A stretch of DNA of 53,761 bases, taken from contig NZ_AUKZ01000012.1 in the NCBI RefSeq assembly GCF_000425025.1, positions 1-53,761 on the forward strand, read 5' to 3'. The notes under the pieces are model-generated. The model worked only from the letters and a program-made list of their open reading frames with translations. It was not told the DNA's origin and did no database searches. Made by a program: the position numbers and the translations under genes. This document shows positions 9,016-19,300 of the stretch, piece after piece (the stretch's first letter is position 1; each line of letters starts with the position of its first letter). This DNA is from Streptococcus castoreus DSM 17536 (GTDB lineage Bacteria; Bacillota; Bacilli; Lactobacillales; Streptococcaceae).

Positions 9016-10014
9016 TTGAAGCAAGCTTTTCAACATTTTATTTTCTTACTAGCTCTGACAGTAACCTTATCTTTCCCATCAGCTGTAGAAACTAGTTCTC
9101 GTTCTTGGAAAAGTTGGTTTATTGAGCAATATTTCTGGTTAAAGCGTGATAAAAGTTATTATACCAGGCAAGATGATACCAGTTTTCAAAACTATCTAAA
9201 TGCTTGTCGTGAACAATCTGACAAAGGCTATACCCTTGATTCAAATAAAGTTAATGGCACGCTCGTTCAAGAAAAACTATTTGACATGCAAGTTTATTCT
9301 TGGAATGATAATGGGAAATCTGATCAAAAGACTATTTTTTATCTAGCAGGCGGTTCTTACCTTAACAACCCAACCATCTACCATATTGAGATGTTAAAAA
9401 CATTATCAACAAGCCTAGATGCTAAAATTATTTTACCAATCTATCCCAAAGCTCCTCGTTACAGTTATGATGATGCGATGCCACGATTGGTTAACCTCTA
9501 TCAGCATTATCATCGAAAAAATGCGAACATCACTTTGATGGGAGATTCTGCCGGTGGAGGATTGGCATTAGGCTTAGCCCATGCTCTAAATCACGAGCCT
9601 AAGCAACAGGCTATCACTCAACCCAAAAATATTATCCTCTTGTCACCATGGTTAGATGTGACCATGTCGCATGCTGAAATCCCTAATTATGAAGATGCCG
9701 ACCCAATCTTATCTGCTTGGGGGCTTGCTCGAGTTGGAGAAATTTGGGCAAAACATCGTGATAACACCAAGCATATCTACGTTAGCCCTAAAAATGGACC
9801 AATTACTAACCTAGCACCAATCACTTTATTTACAGGAACTCGTGAGATTTTCTATCCAGACATCCGTGACTACGCTGAAAAGTTGAAAAAAGCTAATCAT
9901 CCTGTTCGTTATTTCGCACAAGAAGGCATGAACCATGTTTATCCTATCTACCCAATCGAAGAAGCTAAGACGGCCCAGTACCAAATCATTGACATCATCA
10001 ATCAGACGCCCTAA
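9016..10014 (+). CDS. sse: secreted esterase, Sse-like (alpha/beta hydrolase)
   Basis: 332-residue alpha/beta hydrolase of the hormone-sensitive-lipase type with an N-terminal signal peptide (hydrophobic HFIFLLALTVTLSF, then SPSAVET-like cleavage region). Visible motifs are the LAGGSYLNN oxyanion loop (residues 110-118), the nucleophile elbow GDSAGGG with Ser178, and a C-terminal GMNHVYP histidine. Ser178 is the known catalytic residue of the S. pyogenes secreted esterase Sse, a platelet-activating-factor acetylhydrolase, so the call is strong. The start is TTG at 9016, five bases after a strong AAGGAGAT site. Single-gene unit with its own promoter and terminator. Confidence 0.87.
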   Translation: MKQAFQHFIFLLALTVTLSFPSAVETSSRSWKSWFIEQYFWLKRDKSYYTRQDDTSFQNYLNACREQSDKGYTLDSNKVNGTLVQEKLFDMQVYSWNDNGKSDQKTIFYLAGGSYLNNPTIYHIEMLKTLSTSLDAKIILPIYPKAPRYSYDDAMPRLVNLYQHYHRKNANITLMGDSAGGGLALGLAHALNHEPKQQAITQPKNIILLSPWLDVTMSHAEIPNYEDADPILSAWGLARVGEIWAKHRDNTKHIYVSPKNGPITNLAPITLFTGTREIFYPDIRDYAEKLKKANHPVRYFAQEGMNHVYPIYPIEEAKTAQYQIIDIINQTP

Positions 10015-10042
10015 CAGCTAGAGCTAGTCTCTTAAACATTCC

Positions 10043-10079
10043 CGACCACTGGTTTAAAACTAGTGGTCGATTTCTTTTT
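10043..10079 (+). terminator. terminator of the esterase gene
   Basis: CGACCACT (10043-10050) pairs with AGTGGTCG (10062-10069), followed by ATTTCTTTTTC. Confidence 0.85.
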
Positions 10080-10565
10080 CTATCCAAAAACTAACTAGAA
10101 AAGAATAGGATAAAAACATGTCTCGGAATCTCTTCTTATTGCAGCAATTCTTCAAGTTCGTTTGCACTTCCCATCAATAAAAAAGACAAAATCCATTTAA
10201 TTCCAACCTTTTTTACCCGCCAGTGAGAAATGGTGACTTGTACGCCGCCACCTATAAGGCATTGAATGCCAACAGCATCTAACCATGCTAGAAAATCAGA
10301 TCATCTCTCCTAACTCGTCTCAATATAAATTATAGATAAAATCCGTTTCTACTTGACGATAGACCACAATCACTTTGTAGACGATAAGTGCTGCACCTTT
10401 TACACTATCTCAACTAGTTTATTGCCATATTTTGGCAAACATTACCTACTGAACCATTTTTCTCCTCCTTTTGCTTGGTGCCTTTATTGCATTGCGTCTG
10501 AAATTTTTTGGTGTAACCTGTACACTCATTTATTATTTTGCAACTCAGGGACTAAAAGTTGTATA
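10080..10565. other. convergent intergenic region, no supported gene
   Basis: About 490 bases between the esterase terminator and the rbfA terminator. A frame of 80 codons at 10353-10595 lacks a ribosome binding site and has a composition unlike its neighbours (many Cys/His/Tyr); I do not call it. No repeats or RNA signatures recognised. Confidence 0.5.
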
Positions 10566-10601
10566 ACAAAAAGGGTATCCTACCATTTCAGATAAGATAC
10601 C
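10566..10601 (-). terminator. terminator of the rimP-nusA-infB-rbfA operon
   Basis: On the minus strand GGTATCTTA pairs with TAGGATACC (10601-10574), followed by CTTTTTG. Confidence 0.8.
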
Positions 10602-10617
10602 GCTTCTGAGCTGAATA

Positions 10618-10974
10618 CTAACTCTTCGATTGACTGTCAAGATTTCGTAAAAGTTGGTCAATTTTATTACCATAGGCAATGGAATTATCCTTTTCAAAAA
10701 CTAAATCTGGAATTTTATACATGGTTAACTGCTTGCCAAGTTCACGTTTGATTGTTCCAGTTGCTTTTTCAAGACCTGTTTGTGCTTTTTGATTGTCGGA
10801 TGCCAAGTCACTCATAATGGTGTAGTAGACTTTTGCAAGAGACAAATCTCCCTGCATTTGAACTTCAGTGATGGTTACTCCTTGAACACGTGGGTCACGC
10901 ACTTTTTTCTGGAGAATATCATTTACTTCGCGCTTGATTTCCATGCCAACACGGTCAATACGATGATTTGCCAT
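10618..10974 (-). CDS. rbfA: 30S ribosome-binding factor A
   Basis: 118-residue RbfA with the type-II KH fold: [30 protein letters not shown] at the N terminus and the central VYYTIMSD strand. It helps mature the 30S subunit, binding near the 5' end of 16S rRNA. Last gene of the operon, about 130 bases after infB and followed by a terminator. Length is normal. Confidence 0.95.
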   Translation of the reverse strand: MANHRIDRVGMEIKREVNDILQKKVRDPRVQGVTITEVQMQGDLSLAKVYYTIMSDLASDNQKAQTGLEKATGTIKRELGKQLTMYKIPDLVFEKDNSIAYGNKIDQLLRNLDSQSKS

Positions 10975-11104
10975 AAGATTTCCTTTCTTTTAACATTCTT
11001 TAGCTGTACTTAGTCAATTTACTCTCAAAGGAGAGTTAGATAAGCAACCCTTCTAAAAAAGATTGAAGGCTTTTGTTCCCTCAACCTCTTTTATTACCGA
11101 CATT

Positions 11105-13999
11105 TTATTTTCTAACAATTTCTTCCATAATGTAAGCTTCGATCGTATCATCAGCTTTAAGATCATTAAAGTTTTCAATCATTAAACCACCTTCTTGAGC
11201 ATTTCCAACTTCCTTAACATCATCTTTGTAATGTTTAAGGCTAGCTAGTTTACCGTCAAAGATAACAACGCTATCACGAATGACACGAACGTTTGAATCA
11301 CGAGTCACCTTACCATTGATAACCATAAAGCCACCGATAGTACCCACTTTAGAAACTTTAAAGGTTTCACGAACAATCGCTTCACCAAGAATTTTCTCTT
11401 GATACTCAGGGTCAAGTTTACCTTTCATAGCTTCTTCAACTTCTTCGATAACCTTATAGATAATACTATGAAGGCGAATTTCAACATCATCTGCATCTGC
11501 TTGCTGACGCGCCTGTGGTGTTGGACGGACATTGAAACCGATGATAACAGCATTTGAAGCCTCTGCAAGGGTCACATCAGATTCATTAATAGCACCAACT
11601 GCCGAATGGACAACGTTAACACGAACCCCTTCAACATCAATTTTGAGAAGTGATGCCGCAAGAGCTTCTACAGAACCCTGAACATCGGCTTTGATGATAA
11701 CATTAACGGTTTTAATTTCACCTGCTTTAAGAGTATCAAACAAGTTATCCAAACTAACACGTTGGGTGTTTTGACGTTGTTTTAAAAGAGCACGTTTTGA
11801 ACGCTCTTCACCTGCTGCACGCGCAGCTTTTTCATCTGCATAAACAGCAAAATGATCACCAGCCATTGGTGTTTCATTTAAACCAGTGATTGAAACAGGG
11901 GTTGATGGCTCTGCAGATTTAACACGGCGTCCTAAGTCATTGACCATAGCACGCACACGACCAAAAGTATTCCCAACGACAATCGGGTCTTGGATATGAA
12001 GGGTTCCTTGCTGAACAAGAAGGGTCGCTATAGCCCCTTTTCCTTTATCGAGACGGGCTTCGATAACCGTACCAATCGCACGAACTGTTGGATCAGCTTT
12101 AAGCTCTTCCACTTCTGCAACTAAAAGAACCGTTTCTAACAATTCATCAATATTTTTGTTGAATTTAGCAGAAATTTCAACGAACTCACTGTCTCCACCC
12201 CAGGCTGTTGAGATAATCCCATGCTCTGCCAATTCTGCAATAACACGTTCTGGATTAGCCCCTGGTTTATCAATCTTATTGATTGCAACAATAATCGGAA
12301 CTCCGGCAGCTTTTGAGTGATTGATGGCTTCAATGGTTTGTGGCATAACACCATCGTCAGCAGCAACAATCAAAATCGTAATATCCGTCACAGAAGCACC
12401 GCGTGCACGCATACTTGTAAACGCCGCATGTCCTGGTGTATCCAAGAAAGTAATTTTCTTGCCAGCTTCTTCAATTTGATAGGCACCAATATGTTGAGTG
12501 ATTCCTCCTGCTTCTCCTGTAGCAATACGAGAATTACGCAAAGTATCAAGCAAAGTTGTCTTACCATGGTCAACGTGTCCCATAATGGTCACAACAGGTG
12601 CACGTTCGACAATATTTTCTGGGTTAAGGTAGCTGTCATCTTCAAAAAAGCGTTCAATGTCTGCATCATCAACTTCAACCTTCGCTTTTGCTTCGATACC
12701 ATAGTCAACCATCAATAGTTCAATGGTATCCCCATCCAAGGATTGGTTTTGAGTTGCCATTACACCCATCATAAAAAGTTTTTTAACAATTTCAGCTGGT
12801 TCACGTTTGATACGTTTTGCAATTTCGGCAACAGTCATACCTTCTGTGTATTCAAATTCCTTTGGCAATTCATGGAATTTACGCTCGGTTACTGGCTTTG
12901 GAGCGGTATGAGTATTCTTTGTGTTTTTGCCTTTTTTGATTTTCTTATTTTTATTCCAGTTACTATTTTTTTGATTTCTCACTTGGTTTTGATTATTCCA
13001 ACTCTTTTTATTTTTGTTTTGTCCATCTTCTGAACTATGATCCAGATCGCGCCCCTTTTCAGGACGGGCTTGTTTCTTACGACGGTTCGCAACAGGTTTT
13101 GCAGCGACTGCTGTTGAGATAGGGGCTACAACAGCTGGTTCAACAGACTTACTTGCCGCTTCACGATGTGCTGTTTCTTCAATCTGTGCTTGTAGTGCTG
13201 CTTCTTTTGCTTCTTGCCTAGCTTGCTGCGCTAAACGTTTAGCTTCTTCTTGCTCACGAAAACGTGATTCACTTTGGCGTGAGTATTCAGCATTTTGCTC
13301 AGCTTTCAAAGCAGCCGCACGTGCTTTGAAGTCAATTCTAGGACCGACTGATTGCCCTTGTCCTTGACGATTATCCGTAAAGCGTTCATTTTGACGATTA
13401 TTGTTAAAAGAACGACTATGATCACGATTACCAGTCTGCTGACGATTGCCGTTGCGATTATTGCTATTTGATGGTCTTTGATCAAATCGTCTGTCTTTTT
13501 GCTGTCCTTGAGAACGGTTACCATTTCCAGCTTTCTGGTGTGCATTTGCACGACCATTTTGACCATGTTCTGCTCTAGAATCAGCAGAACGATTTTGATT
13601 AGACTGTCTACGAGCAGCCTGCTCTTTAGCCCGAGCCTCACGTTCAGCTTTAAAATTACGACTTTTTGGCTTAGTGACAGCAGATTTCCCTACTTCTACA
13701 GTCGAACTATTTTTTTCTTCTGCTACCGATGTTTTTGCTATTTTTTTTGATTCAACCACTTGAGTAGTTTCTGCTTGCTTCACCGCTGCTGGTTCTCGTT
13801 TTTTGTCGGTGGTTACTGATTTTATCTCTTCCGTTTTAAAACCTGTTGAAAAACTTGACACAATCTTTTTAGCATCCGCTTCTTCGACACTTGAGGCATG
13901 GCTTTTCACATCTAATCCCAGAGATTTAGCATGTTCGACCACTTCTTTACTACTTTTACCAATTTCTTTGGCAATTTCATGTAATCTTTTCTTTGACAA
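11105..13999 (-). CDS. infB: translation initiation factor IF-2
   Basis: 964-residue GTPase that delivers fMet-tRNA to the 30S subunit. It begins with an IF2-N domain ([21 protein letters not shown]), then a long low-complexity Asn/Arg/Gln/Lys-rich linker (about residues 65-370), a second IF2-N motif, and the G domain with [20 protein letters not shown] and NKIDKPGAN, followed by the domains that bind initiator tRNA. Start is TTG at 13999, after an AGGAGGACACAAA leader. The long N-terminal linker is usual in streptococci. Confidence 0.96.
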   Translation of the reverse strand: MSKKRLHEIAKEIGKSSKEVVEHAKSLGLDVKSHASSVEEADAKKIVSSFSTGFKTEEIKSVTTDKKREPAAVKQAETTQVVESKKIAKTSVAEEKNSSTVEVGKSAVTKPKSRNFKAEREARAKEQAARRQSNQNRSADSRAEHGQNGRANAHQKAGNGNRSQGQQKDRRFDQRPSNSNNRNGNRQQTGNRDHSRSFNNNRQNERFTDNRQGQGQSVGPRIDFKARAAALKAEQNAEYSRQSESRFREQEEAKRLAQQARQEAKEAALQAQIEETAHREAASKSVEPAVVAPISTAVAAKPVANRRKKQARPEKGRDLDHSSEDGQNKNKKSWNNQNQVRNQKNSNWNKNKKIKKGKNTKNTHTAPKPVTERKFHELPKEFEYTEGMTVAEIAKRIKREPAEIVKKLFMMGVMATQNQSLDGDTIELLMVDYGIEAKAKVEVDDADIERFFEDDSYLNPENIVERAPVVTIMGHVDHGKTTLLDTLRNSRIATGEAGGITQHIGAYQIEEAGKKITFLDTPGHAAFTSMRARGASVTDITILIVAADDGVMPQTIEAINHSKAAGVPIIVAINKIDKPGANPERVIAELAEHGIISTAWGGDSEFVEISAKFNKNIDELLETVLLVAEVEELKADPTVRAIGTVIEARLDKGKGAIATLLVQQGTLHIQDPIVVGNTFGRVRAMVNDLGRRVKSAEPSTPVSITGLNETPMAGDHFAVYADEKAARAAGEERSKRALLKQRQNTQRVSLDNLFDTLKAGEIKTVNVIIKADVQGSVEALAASLLKIDVEGVRVNVVHSAVGAINESDVTLAEASNAVIIGFNVRPTPQARQQADADDVEIRLHSIIYKVIEEVEEAMKGKLDPEYQEKILGEAIVRETFKVSKVGTIGGFMVINGKVTRDSNVRVIRDSVVIFDGKLASLKHYKDDVKEVGNAQEGGLMIENFNDLKADDTIEAYIMEEIVRK

Positions 14000-14018
14000 T
14001 TTGTGTCCTCCTATTCGT

Positions 14019-14321
14019 CTATTCCATAAGAGTCCTCATTTTCTTTGAAAATCCAGTATCTGCAATGGCAACAACCTTCCTTGGCTTACCCAATGCAGTA
14101 CTTAATTCCAGTGCATTAAACACTGTGGAGACTTCTACATTATAATAATTACTTTTATCTGTTACTTTTTTAGTCACATTAGGACCAGCATCATTGGCTA
14201 AAAAAACTAGTGCTACTTGCTGATTTTGAATGGCTTTCACTGCCAACTCTTCACCAGAAATAACTTTTCCAGCACGTTGAGCTAGACCAAGCAGATTGGA
14301 TAATCTTTGTAAATTATTCAA
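14019..14321 (-). CDS. ylxQ: YlxQ-related RNA-binding protein (L7Ae family)
   Basis: 100-residue L7Ae/L30e/S12e-fold protein, beginning [24 protein letters not shown], the conserved K-turn-binding helix of YlxQ, with [11 protein letters not shown] in the central strand. Likely RNA binding; precise role not established. The start is TTG at 14321, overlapping the end of ylxR by 8 bases, in the conserved nusA-ylxR-ylxQ-infB order. Confidence 0.88.
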   Translation of the reverse strand: MNNLQRLSNLLGLAQRAGKVISGEELAVKAIQNQQVALVFLANDAGPNVTKKVTDKSNYYNVEVSTVFNALELSTALGKPRKVVAIADTGFSKKMRTLME

Positions 14322-14610
14322 GACCTAACTCTCTTCTTTTAACCTTGTGATCAACATAAGCAATCACATCATCGTAAAAACTCTCGGGCACTTCCATTGA
14401 GAAACTACGATTAAAAACTTGATTTTTCTTTGCCATCAAGGCTTCTTGATTGTCTAATTTAATATAGGCACCACGTCCATTTTGTTTGCCAGTTGGATCT
14501 ATAAAAACTTGCCCTTCTTTCGTTTTAACAATACGAAGCAAGTCACGTTTATCAATGATTTCCCCAGAAACAAGTGATTTACGCAAAGGTATTTTTTTAA
14601 TTTTAGACAT
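14314..14610 (-). CDS. ylxR: YlxR family protein (RNase P modulator RnpM)
   Basis: 98-residue DUF448 protein. It has the KIPLRKSLVSGEI and RIVKTKEGQVFIDPTGKQNGRGAYI segments that define YlxR. The B. subtilis member binds RNase P RNA (RnpM); that role is inferred here. The ATG at 14610 is preferred to the TTG one codon upstream. Lies 15 bases after nusA and overlaps ylxQ. Confidence 0.88.
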   Translation of the reverse strand: MSKIKKIPLRKSLVSGEIIDKRDLLRIVKTKEGQVFIDPTGKQNGRGAYIKLDNQEALMAKKNQVFNRSFSMEVPESFYDDVIAYVDHKVKRRELGLE

Positions 14611-14625
14611 CAAACACCTCTTTTC

Positions 14626-15783
14626 TTATTCTTCCTCATTAGCGACAAATTCCTCAGAAACAATCTCTTCAACACCCATTGCCGCTTCTTTTTCAGCTTC
14701 AAGACGATCATACTCGCTGGCAGATTTAATATCAATACGATAACCCGTCAAATGCGCTGCCAAACGGACATTTTGACCACGACGCCCAATCGCCAACGAT
14801 AATTTACTATCTGGCACCACAACCGTTGCACGTTTAAGATCTTCATCGTCAAAGAGAACCATATCAACTTCAGCCGGTGCAATCGCATTGTAGATAAATT
14901 CTGCTGGATCATCTACCCATTGAATCACATCAATGTTTTCTTCGACTGGAATCTCAAGACCTGTTTTAGGATCAAGACGTTTGGGATGAAATTTACTAAT
15001 GACTTTCTTGATATTACTTCCACCACGTCCAACAATTGTACCAATCGCATCAACATTTGGATTGTGGCTACGAACAGCAACTTTCGTACGATCACCAGCT
15101 TCACGAGATACACTCATGATTTCCACAGTCCCATCAAACACTTCAGGGATTTCTTGCTCCATAACTCGTTTGATAAATTCTGGATGACTGCGACTAACAA
15201 AAACATTAACCCCCTTAGGGTTGTTCTCCACTTTATACACATAAACTTCAATGCGATCATGCGATTTAAAAGTTTCACCTGGAATTTGGTCTTGGTGTGA
15301 CAACTGTGCCTCAAGAGAGCCAAGATTCACATAAATGAACCGCTGGTCAAAACGCTCAACAGTTCCTGTCATGATTTCGCCTTCATGTTGTTTGTACTCA
15401 TTAAAAGTCACTTCACGCATCTGACGACGCATTTTTTCCATAATAGTTTGCTTTGCAGATTGCGCAGCAACACGACCAAATTCACTAACAGACTCTTCAA
15501 AACGGATCTTATCGCCTAATTCATAGGCAGAACTAATGGCAAGAGCATCTTTCAAACTAATTTCAAGGCGGCTATCAAATACTTCCTCAACAACCTCACG
15601 AACCGTGAATACTTGGAAATCAGCTGTTTTTTCATTAAAATCAATAACACATGATTCTGCTTGACCGTAGCGACGTTTGTAAGCAGATTTTAATGACTCG
15701 GTTACTGCATCAATAATATCTGCCTTATCAATGTGTTTTTCTTCTTCCAAAATACGGAAGGCTTCTAGCATTTCTTTGCTCAT
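14626..15783 (-). CDS. nusA: transcription termination/antitermination factor NusA
   Basis: 385-residue NusA: N-terminal RNA-polymerase-binding domain (MSKEMLEAFRILEEEKHID), S1 domain (GEIMTGTVERFDQRFIYVNLG, about residues 135-155), then two KH domains (NVDAIGTIVGRGGSNIKKV and LSLAIGRRGQNVRLAAHLTGYRIDI). It lacks the C-terminal acidic repeats of E. coli, as is usual in Firmicutes. It modulates pausing and termination. Preceded by an unusually long gap of 195 bases from rimP containing two stem-loops. Confidence 0.96.
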   Translation of the reverse strand: MSKEMLEAFRILEEEKHIDKADIIDAVTESLKSAYKRRYGQAESCVIDFNEKTADFQVFTVREVVEEVFDSRLEISLKDALAISSAYELGDKIRFEESVSEFGRVAAQSAKQTIMEKMRRQMREVTFNEYKQHEGEIMTGTVERFDQRFIYVNLGSLEAQLSHQDQIPGETFKSHDRIEVYVYKVENNPKGVNVFVSRSHPEFIKRVMEQEIPEVFDGTVEIMSVSREAGDRTKVAVRSHNPNVDAIGTIVGRGGSNIKKVISKFHPKRLDPKTGLEIPVEENIDVIQWVDDPAEFIYNAIAPAEVDMVLFDDEDLKRATVVVPDSKLSLAIGRRGQNVRLAAHLTGYRIDIKSASEYDRLEAEKEAAMGVEEIVSEEFVANEEE

Positions 15784-15978
15784 AATGTTATCTACCTTGC
15801 TGGTAAAGCTTGGTAAAAATCCTTTCTTAAATTAATACAACTAGGAGTCTGAAAGCAACAACAGACTCGGTTCGTTTGGTTCCGTCTTACCCCTATAACC
15901 AACACTCCTCACACTTCCTTAGTTCTGATTTAAAGGGAAATCTTATCACTCTATTTCATTTTCCCTTTGAACCACTGT
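15784..15978 (-). other. rimP-nusA gap with two stem-loops
   Basis: Within an otherwise tight operon, this 195-base gap holds GAGTCTG/CAGACTC (15845-15868) and a 9-pair AAAGGGAAA/TTTCCCTTT stem (15932-15940 with 15960-15968). Neither is followed by a T-tract on the minus strand. They may be processing or regulatory structures ahead of nusA. Confidence 0.5.
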
Positions 15979-16455
15979 TTAGAGTTTTACAGCTAATCGA
16001 GCCTTAGCAACCATTTGGTAAGGAATTTCCACTGTCTTATGACGGGTCTTATCAAGATAATCAATAATCAAAGTCTTACCATCAAAAGCAAGAAGATCTC
16101 CTTGGAAGACTTTTACTTTATCAATAGCCTTGTACAAACTTACGTTGATGTAAGAACCAACTGCAGCTTTCAAGCTATCGGCTGTTTTTAATGGACGTTC
16201 CAATCCGGGACTAGATACCTCTAACAGGTATTGGTCTGGAAAAGGATCCGGACTAATAGCATCCAGTAAAGGACTGATAATATCTGTTAAATCAGCGGTA
16301 TCCTCAACTGTGATACCTCCTTCTTTATCAACTAAGATGCTAAGAACATAGTCGTTCCCCATTTTCCCATACTCAACGTCCACCAATTCATAAGGTGGCT
16401 TAATCTCAGGTGCTACCGTCATGCTTACAATATCAATAATAGATGTGCTTGTTAT
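15979..16455 (-). CDS. rimP: ribosome maturation factor RimP (probable AUA start)
   Basis: RimP, the 30S assembly factor, recognisable by [33 protein letters not shown] and [11 protein letters not shown]. The first ATG in frame (16422) gives only 147 residues, has no ribosome binding site, and cuts off helix 1. The frame is open upstream, coding [10 protein letters not shown], back to paired TAA stops, and contains no ATG, GTG or TTG there. AGGAGG stands 8 bases before an ATA codon at 16455, which would give 158 residues, matching the usual family length. I therefore propose initiation at AUA; the product is certain, the start is an inference. Confidence 0.85.
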   Translation of the reverse strand: MTSTSIIDIVSMTVAPEIKPPYELVDVEYGKMGNDYVLSILVDKEGGITVEDTADLTDIISPLLDAISPDPFPDQYLLEVSSPGLERPLKTADSLKAAVGSYINVSLYKAIDKVKVFQGDLLAFDGKTLIIDYLDKTRHKTVEIPYQMVAKARLAVKL

Positions 16456-16624
16456 TTTGATAACCTCCTCTACTTTTTATTATCACTAAGGCTTCTCACC
16501 TTTTAGAATCCATTCAATACAAAAGTGGCGAGACACTTCTCACCACCTTTCTGTATTATTTAGAACTATTATACCACAATAACAAGAGAATGCAAAGAAC
16601 TTTATTTTCTTTTCCATCAAATAA
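16456..16624 (-). promoter_or_regulatory. promoter and leader of the rimP-nusA-infB operon
   Basis: Minus-strand TTGCAT (16595-16590), 16 bases, TATAAT (16573-16568) with an upstream TG. The roughly 110-base leader contains an imperfect hairpin GTGGTGAGA/TCTCGCCAC (about 16525-16546). Confidence 0.6.
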
Positions 16625-16710
16625 GGAGAGGAGGGGATTCGAACCCCCGAGCCCCGTTAAGGACTACACGCTTTCCAAGCGTGCGCACTCGACCACTATG
16701 CGACCTCTCC
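16625..16710 (-). tRNA. tRNA-Ser (anticodon GGA)
   Basis: 86-base class II tRNA. The acceptor stem GGAGAGG pairs with CCTCTCC, the anticodon loop CTTGGAAAG carries GGA (reads UCC/UCU), there is a long variable arm and the T-loop GGTTCGAATCCC. CCA is not encoded. Confidence 0.95.
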
Positions 16711-16772
16711 ATAAATCCAGAAGTTAACATTGTCAACTCCTTTAGTTTATCATGTTTTTTATAAAAAGACGA

Positions 16773-17408
16773 CTAAAATTTTGCTTCAACCCGATAAATC
16801 ACTTGACCTTTACTTGAAAACTTAGCTTCATACTCCGTCATAACATTGCCTTCAAAATCACTTGCATGCAAATCTAGCCAAACCTGCTTTAAAGTCATTC
16901 CATTTTGTGAGAAACTAGCCAAACTATATTCAAATAAACCACGATTATCTGTTTTAAAATGAATCTCGCCATGCGCCGGTAAAATACGCTTATAATTCTC
17001 CAAGAATTCCTTATACGTCAAGCGGCGCTTCTCATGCTTGGTTTTTGGCCATGGATCTGAAAAATTCAGATACAGCATAGCAACTTCACCATCTTCAAAG
17101 TAATTCGTCAAACTAGAGCCATCAACACGCAATAACTTAACATTGGGCGCTTGTGCATCTAAAACCTTATCCAAAGCATAACTCAAAACGGATAACTGGA
17201 TATCAATACCAATATAATTAATTTGGGGATTTTTCAAGGCCATTCCTGTAATGAAACCACCTTTTCCTGAACCAACTTCGATGTGGATAGGATGATCATT
17301 ACCAAAAATCTCATGCCAGTGCCCCTTAGCTTCTTCAGGATTTAAAATCACATAGTCGGGGTTGTTTGCTAAATGCTCTTCTGCACCTTTTCGTTTTCTA
17401 ACTCGCAT
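16773..17408 (-). CDS. trmB: tRNA (guanine-N7-)-methyltransferase TrmB
   Basis: 211-residue SAM-dependent methyltransferase forming m7G46 in tRNA. The SAM loop VGSGKGGF (about residues 41-48), [12 protein letters not shown] and the family signature [14 protein letters not shown] (about residues 118-131) are present. Its ATG overlaps the stop of ccrZ by one base (TAATG), so the two genes are translationally coupled. Full length. Confidence 0.95.
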   Translation of the reverse strand: MRVRKRKGAEEHLANNPDYVILNPEEAKGHWHEIFGNDHPIHIEVGSGKGGFITGMALKNPQINYIGIDIQLSVLSYALDKVLDAQAPNVKLLRVDGSSLTNYFEDGEVAMLYLNFSDPWPKTKHEKRRLTYKEFLENYKRILPAHGEIHFKTDNRGLFEYSLASFSQNGMTLKQVWLDLHASDFEGNVMTEYEAKFSSKGQVIYRVEAKF

Positions 17409-18199
17409 TATTTCTTTCTAAACATCTCTCTAAATTTTCGAAGGGCATAAATTTCTTGATTTACATGCTCCATGTCACGCTTGTCAAAACATTTGAGGAT
17501 TTGTGTCAAGTAAGAAAACTGCCCATACCAAATGATTTTTTGCATGACCTTATCATTATTTTTGTAACCATAATAAGATAGCCACTCTGCCCATCGTGTT
17601 TTTGGAATATAGTGACTCAACAAATAGGCGACATCATACATACGATCTGTCAAACGGACAGAATCCCAATCCACCAAAAAAATCATGCCACTGGTGGTAA
17701 TCACCCAGTTGCTATGCTTGATATCTCCATGAACAATAGTGGCTACTTCTGAACGAAATTCTGGTAAACTGCGTTTCAGTTCTTTCACGATAGCCTGTAA
17801 ATAAGAGTTTTGTTGAATTTGTAAGGGGGCATTCTGCTCAAAATCAACCAGCAAATCATAAGGATTTTCAATCTTATAATTGAGTTGAAGTAATTGATTG
17901 ACCAACTTTTTAGATTTGTGTAAGCGCAGTAAAATATGAACAATCTGCTTACTGTTCATATCCTCTTTGGTCAAGGTACGACCGTCCAACCATTCTTGAG
18001 CACTCATCATATCACCATTGCCCATACGTTTTGCCCAAAGTAATTGTGGTGCAATTTGTTCTTTTGCTAAGGCAGGTAAGATAGGTGTTGTGTTTAATTT
18101 GATAAACACACGTTCTCCATTCGGATAGGTGCCTTTATAAGCTTTGCCACTTTTCCCACGTAAGGGAGTTAATGCAAGATCTTGTTCAGTCGTTGTCAC
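17408..18199 (-). CDS. ccrZ: CcrZ-like choline-kinase-fold cell-cycle protein
   Basis: 263-residue protein of the aminoglycoside phosphotransferase/choline kinase fold, with the catalytic loop [10 protein letters not shown] (about residues 157-166) and the metal-binding DWDSVR. In S. pneumoniae the orthologue upstream of trmB is CcrZ, which couples division to DnaA-driven replication initiation; the position next to trmB supports orthology. The start is GTG at 18199, after AGGAGGG with 8 bases spacing. It has its own promoter. Confidence 0.82.
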   Translation of the reverse strand: MTTTEQDLALTPLRGKSGKAYKGTYPNGERVFIKLNTTPILPALAKEQIAPQLLWAKRMGNGDMMSAQEWLDGRTLTKEDMNSKQIVHILLRLHKSKKLVNQLLQLNYKIENPYDLLVDFEQNAPLQIQQNSYLQAIVKELKRSLPEFRSEVATIVHGDIKHSNWVITTSGMIFLVDWDSVRLTDRMYDVAYLLSHYIPKTRWAEWLSYYGYKNNDKVMQKIIWYGQFSYLTQILKCFDKRDMEHVNQEIYALRKFREMFRKK

Positions 18200-18241
18200 C
18201 TTATCACCCTCCTTTTCTCTCTTTTCTAATCATTTATCCCT

Positions 18242-18270
18242 ATTTTACTTGTTTTAAACCACTTAGTCAA
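18242..18270 (-). promoter_or_regulatory. promoter of ccrZ-trmB
   Basis: Minus-strand TTGACT (18270-18265), 17 bases, TAAAAT (18247-18242), overlapping the end of ecsB. Confidence 0.65.
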
Positions 18271-19297
18271 TTATCTTCTTCAACTTGTATGGAAGGTAGA
18301 AAAGATTGATTATCCCCATAACAACGATTAACAGCAAAGCGTTCTTCCAAGAATGACAGAGTGACAGATTAATCAACAGGATCAGAAAGCTTAACGTTCT
18401 CAAAAAAGTTAATAAATTAACCTTCTTCCTTTCTCTATTTTCAGGGTAAAGACTAGCCATGTAATGGTAGTCATAATGATGATAGAGAGAAAGTAGTTGA
18501 AAAAGGATAAGATAGTTAAATACTAAAGCTAAAGTCACAGCTAGATAAGCATTAGCAATAAAAACCAAGGATAGAGAACTTAATAACAAAAGGCGTAAAA
18601 ACAAACCTAAGTAATCAGAACTACGTAAAAACGCTCTAATATAGAGAGTAGTCCAAAGATTTTCCGGATTTTCCTTGACTAATTTTAGGATGGAATTCAA
18701 ATAGGTTCTTTTCTTAACTTTTGTCGAGATCCCTTTAACTGTCGTAAAAAGTGAATAAAACTTCAATATTGTCTGCTTTCGATTATTTTCAAAAGCAATC
18801 GCTTTTTCCCAATCTAAACCAGTCGCTTTTAAAAATTGTCCCACTTTGTATCTTAAAAGCACCTTTCGAATTCCTACCAAACCAACTAATAAAAGGATAA
18901 AAAAAACGACTGAAAAACCTAAGCGATCAAAAATCGGATACAAAAAGAGTAGGACAAAACTTTGCAGAGTTGACCACAAGAAAAAAGAAAAGCGTTCGGC
19001 TTGTTTAATATGAACAACCACTTCCTCTTCCTTAGGCAACAGAAAATGCTGATCTGCCTCTTCCAAGTAAGTTGCCACCGACCCCATGGTCAGCAATAAA
19101 AGAATCAACACCACTAAGCCTAATTGAATCGGCAAGTGATTGCTTGGAAACTGTTTCAATAGCTGACTGTATTGCACCAAGGCAAAGCCTAGCAGAAACA
19201 TTAAGACCAAGACAAAATGATCATTAAAAACATAGCGAAGATAGCTGCTTTGTTGCTTTTGGAATTCCTGACGACGTTTAAGAAATAGTGCTTTCAT
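18263..19297 (-). CDS. ecsB: ABC transporter membrane subunit EcsB
   Basis: 344-residue hydrophobic protein of the EcsB family with about six to eight membrane segments in two clusters (about residues 26-80 and 100-165, and again after 230). It begins MKALFLKRRQEFQKQQSSYLRYVFNDHFVL, typical of EcsB. It pairs with EcsA, 3 bases upstream. In other Firmicutes EcsAB affects secretion, proteolysis and peptide pheromone export; the substrate here is unknown. Confidence 0.85.
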   Translation of the reverse strand: MKALFLKRRQEFQKQQSSYLRYVFNDHFVLVLMFLLGFALVQYSQLLKQFPSNHLPIQLGLVVLILLLLTMGSVATYLEEADQHFLLPKEEEVVVHIKQAERFSFFLWSTLQSFVLLFLYPIFDRLGFSVVFFILLLVGLVGIRKVLLRYKVGQFLKATGLDWEKAIAFENNRKQTILKFYSLFTTVKGISTKVKKRTYLNSILKLVKENPENLWTTLYIRAFLRSSDYLGLFLRLLLLSSLSLVFIANAYLAVTLALVFNYLILFQLLSLYHHYDYHYMASLYPENRERKKVNLLTFLRTLSFLILLINLSLCHSWKNALLLIVVMGIINLFYLPYKLKKIID

Positions 19298-19300
19298 TTC

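Noticed and set aside
10353..10595. 80-codon plus-strand frame in the esterase-rbfA gap
   Set aside because: No ribosome binding site, unusual composition (many Cys, His, Tyr), and it runs into the rbfA terminator hairpin.
12743..13033. Plus-strand frames inside infB
   Set aside because: Shadows of the low-complexity infB linker, with no start signals.
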